Part shown: positions 47,435 through 52,727 of the stretch, piece after piece
Layout of the letters: each line of letters starts with the position of its first letter
Numbering within the stretch: the stretch's first letter is position 1
Origin: Paenibacillus psychroresistens
GTDB lineage: Bacteria > Bacillota > Bacilli > Paenibacillales > NBRC-103111
NCBI RefSeq assembly: GCF_009728935.1
Contig: NZ_CP034235.1
Coordinates: 962,501 to 1,026,500, forward strand
Reading direction: 5' to 3'
Length of the DNA stretch: 64,000 bases
Program-made: the position numbers and the translations under genes
Notes under the pieces: generated by a model
What the model was told of the DNA's origin: nothing
The model's input: the letters and a program-made list of their open reading frames with translations, nothing else
The model's database searches: none

Positions 47435-48925
47435 TCAATCAAATTCAGTTGCTTTAATGGAGTCAACCATTCCCGCATAACCTTGTGTCATATTAGCGAT
47501 ATATTGCAGAATGGTATCACTCCAGCCATAAATATAATAAGTGTTTGGATCTTGTGGAGGGACCATGACGCTGCGGTATGGAGCAATATCGATAATAAAA
47601 GCTATTACTTCACGATTCACCGCTTTGCGATAGCGAGCTAGCTCGCTGTAGAAGTGGCTGCCACTGTTTTGCTGCTCATCGGTGATTATGATAATGTTAT
47701 CAACCTTGCGTTTTCTAGCTATCAGCTCTTTGATTGGTGCTCCGGTATCCGTCCCACCTCCTGCTTTGATTTGTGACGCCTGTGTTAAAATACTGTCATA
47801 CAAGGAAGGCTTGGCATCGATAACTTCCGTATTGAATAACCAGAACAAGCCATGTCCACGTGTCTTTTTATACAAGGCATAAGCAAACACCGAACCTATT
47901 TCCAACAAGTCACCTTGCATCGACCCTGAGATATCGAGAAAAATGGCTGTTTTGCCTTCGACCGCAGGTACATTTCTAAACGTTATGTCGACAGCCTCTC
48001 TAAGTGCGTCCTTTATCACAGGAGCGTTCACATGGTGAAAGGCATTAACAAACCGAAAAGGTAGAATTTTTGCTTTTTGCAAGGCGATTTGGTCGGTCAA
48101 TCTTGCTGCGATGTAATCTTGATTGCCTTCCAAGACACCTGCGCGATCCAATGCATTCAAGTGGCGCAAGAGAGCAAATGTTGGCATTTGATAGAGAATT
48201 GCTTCCCATACCGCTTTGGACGGTTGAATTACACCAGTTACCACTTCATATGTGAGCTTGCCTGCTGTGATCCAATGTATACGTTCGCTATCGGTTTCGG
48301 CGGATTTCAGCTTTTCCATCGCTTGAATCTGCAGAATTAAGCTAAGATCAGCCTCTTTGTTCAAAAGATAACGAAACAGTGCTTCCTGTGTAGGATCCTT
48401 CGCGATTGGATGGGCTGTAGAAATGACGTCTGCGAGATTGAAGCCGCGTCCGCGCCCATTATATTTCATCGCCCAATATTCAGAAACCTCTCTTAGAAAA
48501 AGCTTAACCGCTCGTTTGATTGCCCGACCGCCTTGACCTCGCCCCATGCTTTCCAATATCGTCATGAAGTCAAAAAGATCAGAAGGAATTCGAATGACCT
48601 TGCTGAATATTTCTGCGAAAAGCTCAGGACGTACGCTGGACAGCTTAGCTAATCCGTAAATGGGCTGAATTCGCATATAGCCTTCATTTCGAGCATAGAC
48701 AATGGCTTTTGCAGCGAAGTTTGGATCCTTTTTTAGCATTTGGTCATGGATTTCATTTGCCTCCATCAAAAGCTGCGTTTGATCCGCATAAAAAGTATTT
48801 GCTAGCGTATTTGTCATTAGTGTTTGTACATACTGCTCTTCCAACGTGCGTTCATAAGCGGGAAAGCTCTCGCGGTTACGAAAGGTTGGAAGAATTGTTG
48901 CGAAAATTTTAGTTGCTTTACTCAT
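47435..48925 (-). CDS. rsr: Ro60/TROVE-domain RNA-binding protein
   Basis: 496 residues from the ATG at 48925, with GGAGG 8 bases before it. The TROVE domain, a ring of HEAT-like repeats, spans about 10-325 (FPAYERTLEEQYVQ at the start, FHHVNAPVIKDALREAVDITF at the end). A von Willebrand A domain follows, with the MIDAS motif DISGSM (about 337) and GGGTDTGAPIKE and IIIITDEQQ. Ro60 proteins bind Y RNAs on the outer ring and misfolded RNAs in the central cavity, and in Deinococcus they work with polynucleotide phosphorylase. Two Y-RNA-like RNAs lie directly upstream on the same strand. Confidence 0.93.
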   Translation of the reverse strand: MSKATKIFATILPTFRNRESFPAYERTLEEQYVQTLMTNTLANTFYADQTQLLMEANEIHDQMLKKDPNFAAKAIVYARNEGYMRIQPIYGLAKLSSVRPELFAEIFSKVIRIPSDLFDFMTILESMGRGQGGRAIKRAVKLFLREVSEYWAMKYNGRGRGFNLADVISTAHPIAKDPTQEALFRYLLNKEADLSLILQIQAMEKLKSAETDSERIHWITAGKLTYEVVTGVIQPSKAVWEAILYQMPTFALLRHLNALDRAGVLEGNQDYIAARLTDQIALQKAKILPFRFVNAFHHVNAPVIKDALREAVDITFRNVPAVEGKTAIFLDISGSMQGDLLEIGSVFAYALYKKTRGHGLFWLFNTEVIDAKPSLYDSILTQASQIKAGGGTDTGAPIKELIARKRKVDNIIIITDEQQNSGSHFYSELARYRKAVNREVIAFIIDIAPYRSVMVPPQDPNTYYIYGWSDTILQYIANMTQGYAGMVDSIKATEFD

Positions 48926-48949
48926 TATTAGGACCTCCATAGAATAATA

Positions 48950-49050
48950 CGTGAGGAAGGACAGAGAAGGTATAACTCCTTCAATAGAAGGAATTGGCAG
49001 GATAGTAGTCTGCAGTCTTAGGACGAAGTAACCCTCTCTAGCGCCTCACG
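48950..49050 (-). ncRNA. Y-RNA-like RNA (no tRNA module), next to Ro60
   Basis: About 101 bases on the minus strand. A perfect lower helix pairs CGTGAGG at the 5' end with CCTCACG at the 3' end. After an internal loop, GAGAGGGT pairs with ACCTTCTC (one G-T). The 5' strand then carries GTTACTTCG, shared with two other RNAs in this locus. The apical part holds a CCTTC-TATT-GAAGG hairpin. Conserved bulged terminal stems are what Ro60 binds in Y RNAs. The 3' end is 24 bases before the Ro60 ATG, so it lies in the Ro60 leader. Confidence 0.75.
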
Positions 49051-49078
49051 TTGTTGCTTTATTAATATTGCGAAGAAA

Positions 49079-49195
49079 GTAACAGAAAAGGTACAAATTA
49101 AGTGCCTTTACCATTTGGCGACTTCACCTTGCGATGAAGGCCGGAATCGAACCGACAGTCACTTAAGCCCGAAGTAACCCTTTCAAACGCCTCAC
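49079..49195 (-). ncRNA. YrlA-like Y RNA with permuted tRNA module
   Basis: About 117 bases, minus strand. Order: 5' motif GTGAGGCG...GGGTTACTTCG; TTAAGTG; a T-arm (GTCGG, TTCGATT, CCGGC); CTTCATC; loop GCAA; GGTGAAG; a D-arm (GCC...TGG...GGC); CACTTAA; then CCTTTTC. CTTCATC pairs with GGTGAAG to form an acceptor-like stem closed by a GNRA tetraloop, and TTAAGTG pairs with CACTTAA as an anticodon-like stem joined to the Ro60-type helix (GAAAGGG with CCTTTTC). A tRNA cut at the anticodon and closed at the acceptor end is the known architecture of YrlA Y RNAs. The outermost pairing is weak. Confidence 0.75.
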
Positions 49196-49211
49196 AAATT
49201 ATAAAAATGTG

Positions 49212-49778
49212 TTAAACAATTTGATATTGTTTTTTGGAGTATCGGTTAGCATAAGCCGAGGCTACATAGGAATCTGGTTTGATGACGGGGACCATGCCAA
49301 GTGATTCGACTCGGAAAACCATTTCAGCAACGAAAAGTGCTGTTTTATTGCGCATTAGGTTGGAGCCTGCATCAATGTGAATGTAGGATTCGAACGAACC
49401 ACCTTTATAGACATAAGGTAAAATCAGATCCTCCATTTCCCTGCGCTTTTCCTCACTAAAATACATAGCAATTTCTTCGCTTAAAGTGGTTTCTGTAGAT
49501 AGCTTTTCTTTGATGGAAACTAGCTGTCTAGGAATGATAACCTGTCGGTAGCAAGCCCATGCTCCTTTACCGGGTCTTTGAATAACAACACCTGTAATGA
49601 ACTGGGTATATCCACGATGGACTTGGCAATCTGTGCCAATGATGAATTTGTACTCTGAGTTTGGGTCTTGTTTAATGAAGCGAATGATTCGGCCATGGAC
49701 CTGCTCCAGATTTAGATTCATCTCTGTGGTATTGCGGAACTCCAACCTTTGGCTTAGGCTGTTTGTTTTCTTTTTCAT
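49212..49778 (-). CDS. YkuK-family (DUF458) RNase H-like protein
   Basis: 188 residues from the ATG at 49778 (AGGTGA upstream); an ATG at 49808 adds 10 residues and cannot be excluded. A longer frame upstream crosses tRNA-Asn and is rejected. The first strand with its acidic residue is KFIIGTDCQVHRG, and later strands include SYIHIDAGSN and MVPVIKPDSYVASAYANRYS, the DUF458 pattern of an RNase H-like fold. Its activity is not established. Lying between the tRNA array and two Y RNAs, an RNA-processing role is a fair guess. Confidence 0.85.
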   Translation of the reverse strand: MKKKTNSLSQRLEFRNTTEMNLNLEQVHGRIIRFIKQDPNSEYKFIIGTDCQVHRGYTQFITGVVIQRPGKGAWACYRQVIIPRQLVSIKEKLSTETTLSEEIAMYFSEEKRREMEDLILPYVYKGGSFESYIHIDAGSNLMRNKTALFVAEMVFRVESLGMVPVIKPDSYVASAYANRYSKKQYQIV

Positions 49779-49832
49779 AATTTTCACCTGTACCCTAACG
49801 GTAGGCATTGTTCCTTTCTTGTATGTAGTTGG

Positions 49833-49907
49833 CAGGGAAAGAGGGACTCGAACCCCCACGATACACTGATTAACAGTCAGCTGCTTTACCAATTAAGCTA
49901 CATCCCT
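49833..49907 (-). tRNA. tRNA-Asn (GTT), divergent, CCA not complete
   Basis: All arms can be drawn: D-stem GCTT/AAGC, anticodon loop CTGTTAA giving GTT, T-loop TTCGAGT. The acceptor stem AGGGATG/TTTCCCT has a T-T mismatch and a G-T pair and starts with A, unlike the usual Bacillus tRNA-Asn. The discriminator G is followed by CCAA only if offset, so CCA is not cleanly encoded. Confidence 0.75.
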
Positions 49908-49918
49908 ATATTCAATTT

Positions 49919-49995
49919 TGGTCGGAACAGCAGGGTTCGAACCTGCGGCCTCATACGCCCAAAGTATGCGCTCTCCCAAGCTGAGCTATATCCCG
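49919..49995 (-). tRNA. tRNA-Pro (TGG), CCA encoded
   Basis: The cloverleaf is complete: C-G first pair, anticodon stem CATAC/GTATG, loop TTTGGGC giving TGG, T-arm GCAGG/CCTGC, then A-CCA. The acceptor stem has two G-T pairs. It is related to but clearly different from housekeeping tRNA-Pro. Confidence 0.85.
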
Positions 49996-50001
49996 ATTTG
50001 G

Positions 50002-50078
50002 AGGATAGGAACGGATTCCCACCGTTGAATCTGTCAGCCACCTAGTGCAGCAGCTTCTTTGACCTTGTATACCCATCC
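50002..50078 (-). ncRNA. Degenerate tRNA-like element
   Basis: GGATGGG pairs with CCTATCC as an acceptor stem (one G-T), and AACGG pairs with CCGTT as a T-stem, but the T-loop reads TGGGAAT instead of TTCGAAT. The D-arm does not pair. The anticodon arm (AGCTGC with GTGGCT) leaves an 8-base loop, TGCACTAG, so no anticodon can be assigned with confidence. It sits in register with the array, between tRNA-Lys and tRNA-Pro. Confidence 0.55.
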
Positions 50079-50084
50079 ATATTG

Positions 50085-50160
50085 TGGTGATGCTGAAGGG
50101 ACTTGAACCCCTAACCTACCGATTAAAAGTCGGTTGCTCTGCCAATTGAGCTACAGCGTC
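50085..50160 (-). tRNA. tRNA-Lys (TTT), CCA encoded
   Basis: D-arm GCTC/GAGC, anticodon stem ACCGA/TCGGT, loop CTTTTAA giving TTT, T-stem AGGGG/CCCTT, then A-CCA. The acceptor stem GACGCTG/CAGCATC has one C-A mismatch at position 3-70. The anticodon loop is normal, while stems differ from the usual tRNA-Lys. Confidence 0.85.
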
Positions 50161-50164
50161 ATAG

Positions 50165-50240
50165 TGGGGAGATCGGAGAGGATCGAACTCTCAATAAACG
50201 GTTCACAGCCGTTCGCGGTAACCACTTCGCCACGTTCTCC
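50165..50240 (-). tRNA. tRNA-His (GTG), CCA encoded
   Basis: The sequence fits tRNA-His including an extra 5' G (position -1) opposite C73. Anticodon stem AACGG/CCGTT with loop CTGTGAA gives GTG. T-stem GAGAG/CTCTC is perfect and CCA is encoded. One A-A mismatch lies in the acceptor stem. Confidence 0.85.
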
Positions 50241-50248
50241 ATGATTTT

Positions 50249-50324
50249 TGGTGGTCAGAGACGGGATCGAACCGCCGCTGCATGGTACTTCAAACCATCG
50301 CTCTACCTACTGAGCTATCTGACC
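50249..50324 (-). tRNA. tRNA-Phe (GAA), CCA encoded
   Basis: A perfect acceptor stem GGTCAGA/TCTGACC, D-stem GCTC/GAGC, anticodon stem ATGGT/ACCAT with loop TTGAAGT giving GAA, T-stem GGCGG/CCGTC with one G-T, and A-CCA. Confidence 0.88.
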
Positions 50325-50328
50325 TAAT

Positions 50329-50404
50329 TGGTGACGCATGTGGGATTCGAACTGGGCGTTACACGAGTGAAAGTCGTGTGGCTTAGCCGCTTGCCGAATG
50401 CGTC
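50329..50404 (-). tRNA. tRNA-Glu (TTC) with an unpaired T-stem
   Basis: A perfect acceptor stem GACGCAT/ATGCGTC, anticodon stem CACGA/TCGTG, loop CTTTCAC giving TTC, and A-CCA. The T-stem is broken: CCCAG faces CCCAC around a normal TTCGAAT loop, where GTGGG would be expected. It is the first tRNA in the direction of transcription. Confidence 0.75.
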
Positions 50405-50415
50405 AAAATTGCAAC

Positions 50416-50444
50416 AAAAAAGACTGCTAGTTGTACCAGCAGCC
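50416..50444 (-). terminator. Terminator hairpin C (conserved GGCTGCTGG type)
   Basis: On the minus strand GGCTGCTGG pairs with CTAGCAGTC (G-T pairs included) around TACAA, followed by TTTTTT. It lies only 12 bases upstream of tRNA-Glu with no promoter between, so the tRNAs must be reached by read-through or antitermination. Confidence 0.8.
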
Positions 50445-50501
50445 TCAACTTACCTATATGTATAATAATCTGAAGTCCAAATTGGACACAGTACTATAAC
50501 A

Positions 50502-50633
50502 TTATGCAGAACATCCTTCCTTGGGTGGAAAGCGGCGCTGACTTAGGTATGTAAAACTGCGAATACGATAAAAATTCTTCTCGGATTGCTTTTGGGATTT
50601 CTCGTTTTGTTTAAAATGGGATGGATTGTGCAT
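50502..50633 (-). CDS. Very small protein, 43 residues (sORF C)
   Basis: A strong GGAGG lies 8 bases before the ATG. The product is basic and hydrophilic (MHNPSHFKQNEKSQKQSEKN, then FYRIRSFTYLSQRRFPPKEG). There is no membrane segment and I know no homologue. The motif FTYL followed by a basic and proline-rich stretch has a faint echo in sORF A. A terminator of the same type as its two neighbours follows. Confidence 0.5.
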   Translation of the reverse strand: MHNPSHFKQNEKSQKQSEKNFYRIRSFTYLSQRRFPPKEGCSA

Positions 50634-50706
50634 TTTCAAAACCTCCACTAAATTTAGTTTGAAATGAAAAAAGACTACCCGCTCTCCCCAGGATCTTTTC
50701 TTGGTA

Positions 50707-50740
50707 AAAAGAAAAGACCACTAGATGAGCACCAGTAGCC
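50707..50740 (-). terminator. Terminator hairpin B (same type)
   Basis: GGCTACTGG pairs with CTAGTGGTC around TGCTCAT, followed by TTTTCTTTTT. The stem is nearly the same as hairpin C, including the positions of the G-T pairs. A second short hairpin (CTTTTCTT with AAGAAAAG) overlaps the T-run on its far side. Confidence 0.75.
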
Positions 50741-50794
50741 TAACAACATATTCTATAGGAATCACATTCACATGTTAAATGATTCGGATATTCA

Positions 50795-50950
50795 TTATAA
50801 AATGTCGGAAAGCGACATTTCACAATAAACGAAAGGGTTGTTAAAGCTAGGAATATTTAGTTGGAAATAATTGTTTAATTGCGGATATTGCAGATGCTTC
50901 TCATTTAGATATTGTTCATGTTTAAATGATTTTCCAATAAAGTTTTCCAT
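50795..50950 (-). CDS. Very small protein, 51 residues (sORF B)
   Basis: The ATG at 50950 follows AGGTGAG and a good promoter 33 bases further up. The product (MENFIGKSFKHEQYLNEKHL, then QYPQLNNYFQLNIPSFNNPF) is rich in Asn, Gln and aromatic residues, with no membrane helix. An open frame 14 codons longer exists but has a poorer ribosome site. Function unknown. Confidence 0.55.
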   Translation of the reverse strand: MENFIGKSFKHEQYLNEKHLQYPQLNNYFQLNIPSFNNPFVYCEMSLSDIL

Positions 50951-50982
50951 GCTTCTCACCTGCTTTCGTTTTGATAAACCGT

Positions 50983-51011
50983 ATCTTATCATAGAAATTT
51001 ATTCCTGTAAA
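50983..51011 (-). promoter_or_regulatory. Promoter of sORF B
   Basis: On the minus strand TTTACA (51011-51006) and TAAGAT (50988-50983) are 17 bases apart. Confidence 0.6.
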
Positions 51012-51039
51012 TACATTATTTTCTTTTATTTTTCATAAT

Positions 51040-51066
51040 AAAAGAGCTACTGAGATTCAGCAGCCC
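51040..51066 (-). terminator. Terminator hairpin A (same type)
   Basis: GGGCTGCTGA pairs with TCAGTAGCTC around ATC, with G-T pairs at the same places as in hairpins B and C, followed by TTTTATTAT. Confidence 0.75.
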
Positions 51067-51118
51067 CGTAAATTCTTTATGATGTTTAGTGCTCATCTGG
51101 CCAAATGCCGAGATGAAA

Positions 51119-51241
51119 CTAACAACTGTTATCCTTCTTATGGAGAATGGATGACAAAGAAAAAGGGTGCTGTGTATTAAATTCTTGTTTAAACGTTTGT
51201 TTATTATTCGGTAAATGAAGATAGGTCAAGTGATTAAACAT
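51119..51241 (-). CDS. Very small protein, 40 residues (sORF A)
   Basis: AAGGAG lies 10-11 bases before the ATG at 51241. The product is MFNHLTYLHLPNNKQTFKQE followed by FNTQHPFSLSSILHKKDNSC. It is hydrophilic with no known motif. TTGACA at 51314-51309 may be its -35 box. It ends 53 bases before hairpin A. The spacing from ribosome site to start is long, so this is the least certain of the three. Confidence 0.4.
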   Translation of the reverse strand: MFNHLTYLHLPNNKQTFKQEFNTQHPFSLSSILHKKDNSC

Positions 51242-51325
51242 GATTCATACACTCCTTTCTGCTCTGCCTCTTAATTTTGTTCAAAGCTTAACTCATGGAC
51301 AAGGAAGCTGTCAATTCTTTTATTT

Positions 51326-51458
51326 CAAAGTGAGGAAAGAGGGCGGATAGGTACGCACTGCTCTACCAGCTGAGCTACTCCACCTAAGTGGAGGTTGGAT
51401 TCGAACCAACGACAGGTCGATTAAAAGTCGAAGTAACTCATCCATACGCATCACTTTG
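51326..51458 (-). ncRNA. YrlA-like Y RNA with a permuted tRNA-Lys-like module
   Basis: 133 bases, minus strand. The ends form a perfect helix, CAAAGTGA with TCACTTTG. The 5' strand has GTGATGCG then GTTACTTCG, as in the two RNAs near Ro60, and GGAT pairs with ATCC further in. Then come an anticodon-like hairpin (TCGA, CTTTTAA, TCGA), a T-arm (GTTGG, TTCGAAT, CCAAC), CTCCAC, TTAG, GTGGAG, and a perfect D-arm (GCTC, AGCTGGTA, GAGC). So 3' tRNA half precedes 5' half, and the acceptor stem is closed by a 4-base loop. Read in tRNA order it makes a near-complete tRNA-Lys. Confidence 0.8.
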
Positions 51459-51479
51459 TCAACAAAAACTATAAGCCTA

Positions 51480-51509
51480 GTTATAATATGGATTACCAAG
51501 TGTTGTCAA
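51480..51509 (-). promoter_or_regulatory. Strong promoter of the Y RNA/tRNA locus
   Basis: On the minus strand TTGACA (51509-51504) and TATAAC (51485-51480) are 18 bases apart. The expected start near 51473 is about 15 bases before the 5' end of the Y RNA. Confidence 0.8.
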
Positions 51510-51636
51510 TACAATTTTTAATTAGCTCGATTAGGTTTCTTGTTCTGCTAACTAGAAACACAATCGAATTCTTTGGAATTGCTTAATTGTGATAAACAAT
51601 AATGATGATTATAATAAAATTTTATTATGAAAAGCA

Positions 51637-51666
51637 TTGACAAACATTTCCTTGCCCGCTTATTAT
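51637..51666 (+). promoter_or_regulatory. Promoter of the broken AAA ATPase gene
   Basis: TTGACA at 51637-51642 and TATTAT at 51661-51666 are 18 bases apart. It is divergent from the Y RNA promoter. Confidence 0.65.
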
Positions 51667-51702
51667 GACATTATCTTCATTTCGAAAAGGAGGCCAACCA
51701 AC

Positions 51703-52179
51703 ATGATTCGACTAAGCCATTTGCAGAATTCAAAAAATCATTTTTTACAATCGCATAAGTTAACCTGTTTTATTGGCCTCTACGGGCCTGTCGCAAGCCG
51801 AGATTAGTGGGATTTTTTCGCTATATCGCAGCCGCTGCGCATTTATTCGCAACACGAAGACCGTAGGCTAATAGCTTGCGGTTTTTTGTATGCTCCCAAA
51901 TTAGATAATCTGTTTAATGATCCCGCCTTGGATTATCTAATGAAGAAACATCTCATTCAGCTTGTTGGAAATGATGCAGTTACATCGGCTGCACGACTAA
52001 CTAAAGGTTTTTCTTTTGCACAGCTGAATGAGTTTTATGTGTCCGCAGCCTTGCAGCATCATTACGACAATCGGGTGAATTGCGAGGGTTTGATTCAAGA
52101 GATGAATCAAGCGCAGAATAAAAGCCGCATGCATGTGTGGTATGATGAACAAATGGAGCAGCGAATCGGGTTTAACTAA
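51703..52179 (+). pseudogene. AAA-type ATPase remnant
   Basis: AAAGGAGG leads to MIRLSHLQNSKNHFLQSHKL and a stop after 34 residues (GPVASRD, then TAG). The frame then continues cleanly from about 51808 (WDFFAISQPLRIYSQHEDRR) to DNLFNDPALDYLMKKHLIQL and the lid-like TKGFSFAQLNEFYVSAALQ, typical of the C-terminal lid of AAA ATPases. Walker A and B are missing, so there is a large internal deletion. The family assignment rests mainly on the lid. Confidence 0.55.
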
Positions 52180-52198
52180 TAAAAGTAGGGGGATCGAA

Positions 52199-52612
52199 AT
52201 GACAGTAATCCCAGCCAATACCCAGATTTTGATTTGTATCGTAGGGATTATTGCTTGTTTAACCTACTATGTTAGGAAAAGATCAACTAAAGCAGTTCTG
52301 ATTACGCTTATATCACCGGGAATGGGGCATCTTTATCTAGGCTCTTATAAATCCGGCTTCATGTATTTGTCGATTCCTAGTTTGATAATAATTACCTTTC
52401 CACTTGTATTTTCAATTATTTCTCTATTAATTTTTGTGTACTTATGGGTAGTTTTCCTTGCATTTATTGTCCTATGGATAGTATGTATTGTGGATGTTAT
52501 CGACTTATCCAAGCAAGCTATTGAGGATAAAACGTTAAAGCATTCCATTGGGATTTTAGCTTTGGGGATTGGTTATGAATGGTTATCTATCAAAAAAATG
52601 AAGATGGGCTAA
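52199..52612 (+). CDS. Small TM2-like membrane protein
   Basis: 137 residues from the ATG at 52199 (AGGGGGATC upstream). Four hydrophobic segments are seen. ISPGMGHLYLGSYKSGFMYL matches the PGxGxxYLG signature of TM2-like proteins. Its role is unknown. The terminator stem begins inside its last codons. Confidence 0.65.
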   Translation: MTVIPANTQILICIVGIIACLTYYVRKRSTKAVLITLISPGMGHLYLGSYKSGFMYLSIPSLIIITFPLVFSIISLLIFVYLWVVFLAFIVLWIVCIVDVIDLSKQAIEDKTLKHSIGILALGIGYEWLSIKKMKMG

Positions 52613-52649
52613 TCTGCTTGATCTGAAAAGATCTGTAGATTAGCTTTTT
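52608..52649 (+). terminator. Terminator with the TCTGAAAAGATCTG loop
   Basis: GCTAATCT pairs with AGATTAGC, followed by TTTTTG. The loop contains TCTGAAAAGATCTG, which recurs in the terminator at 56574. Confidence 0.8.
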
Positions 52650-52727
52650 GTATGCGGTAATCTAGTTTGAAGGGAAGCTAGCCCCCTAGTCGAATATATA
52701 TCAATAGTAACTATGAGGAGGTAATCT

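Noticed and set aside
48070..48340. Plus-strand open frames opposite the Ro60 gene
   Set aside because: They are antisense shadows of a well-conserved coding region.
49779..49892. Longer N-terminus for the YkuK protein
   Set aside because: It overlaps tRNA-Asn and adds residues unlike the family.
51342..51456. Two decayed tRNA halves instead of a Y RNA
   Set aside because: The matching end helix, the shared 5' motif with two RNAs beside Ro60 and the paired acceptor halves fit one permuted RNA better than two independent pseudogenes.
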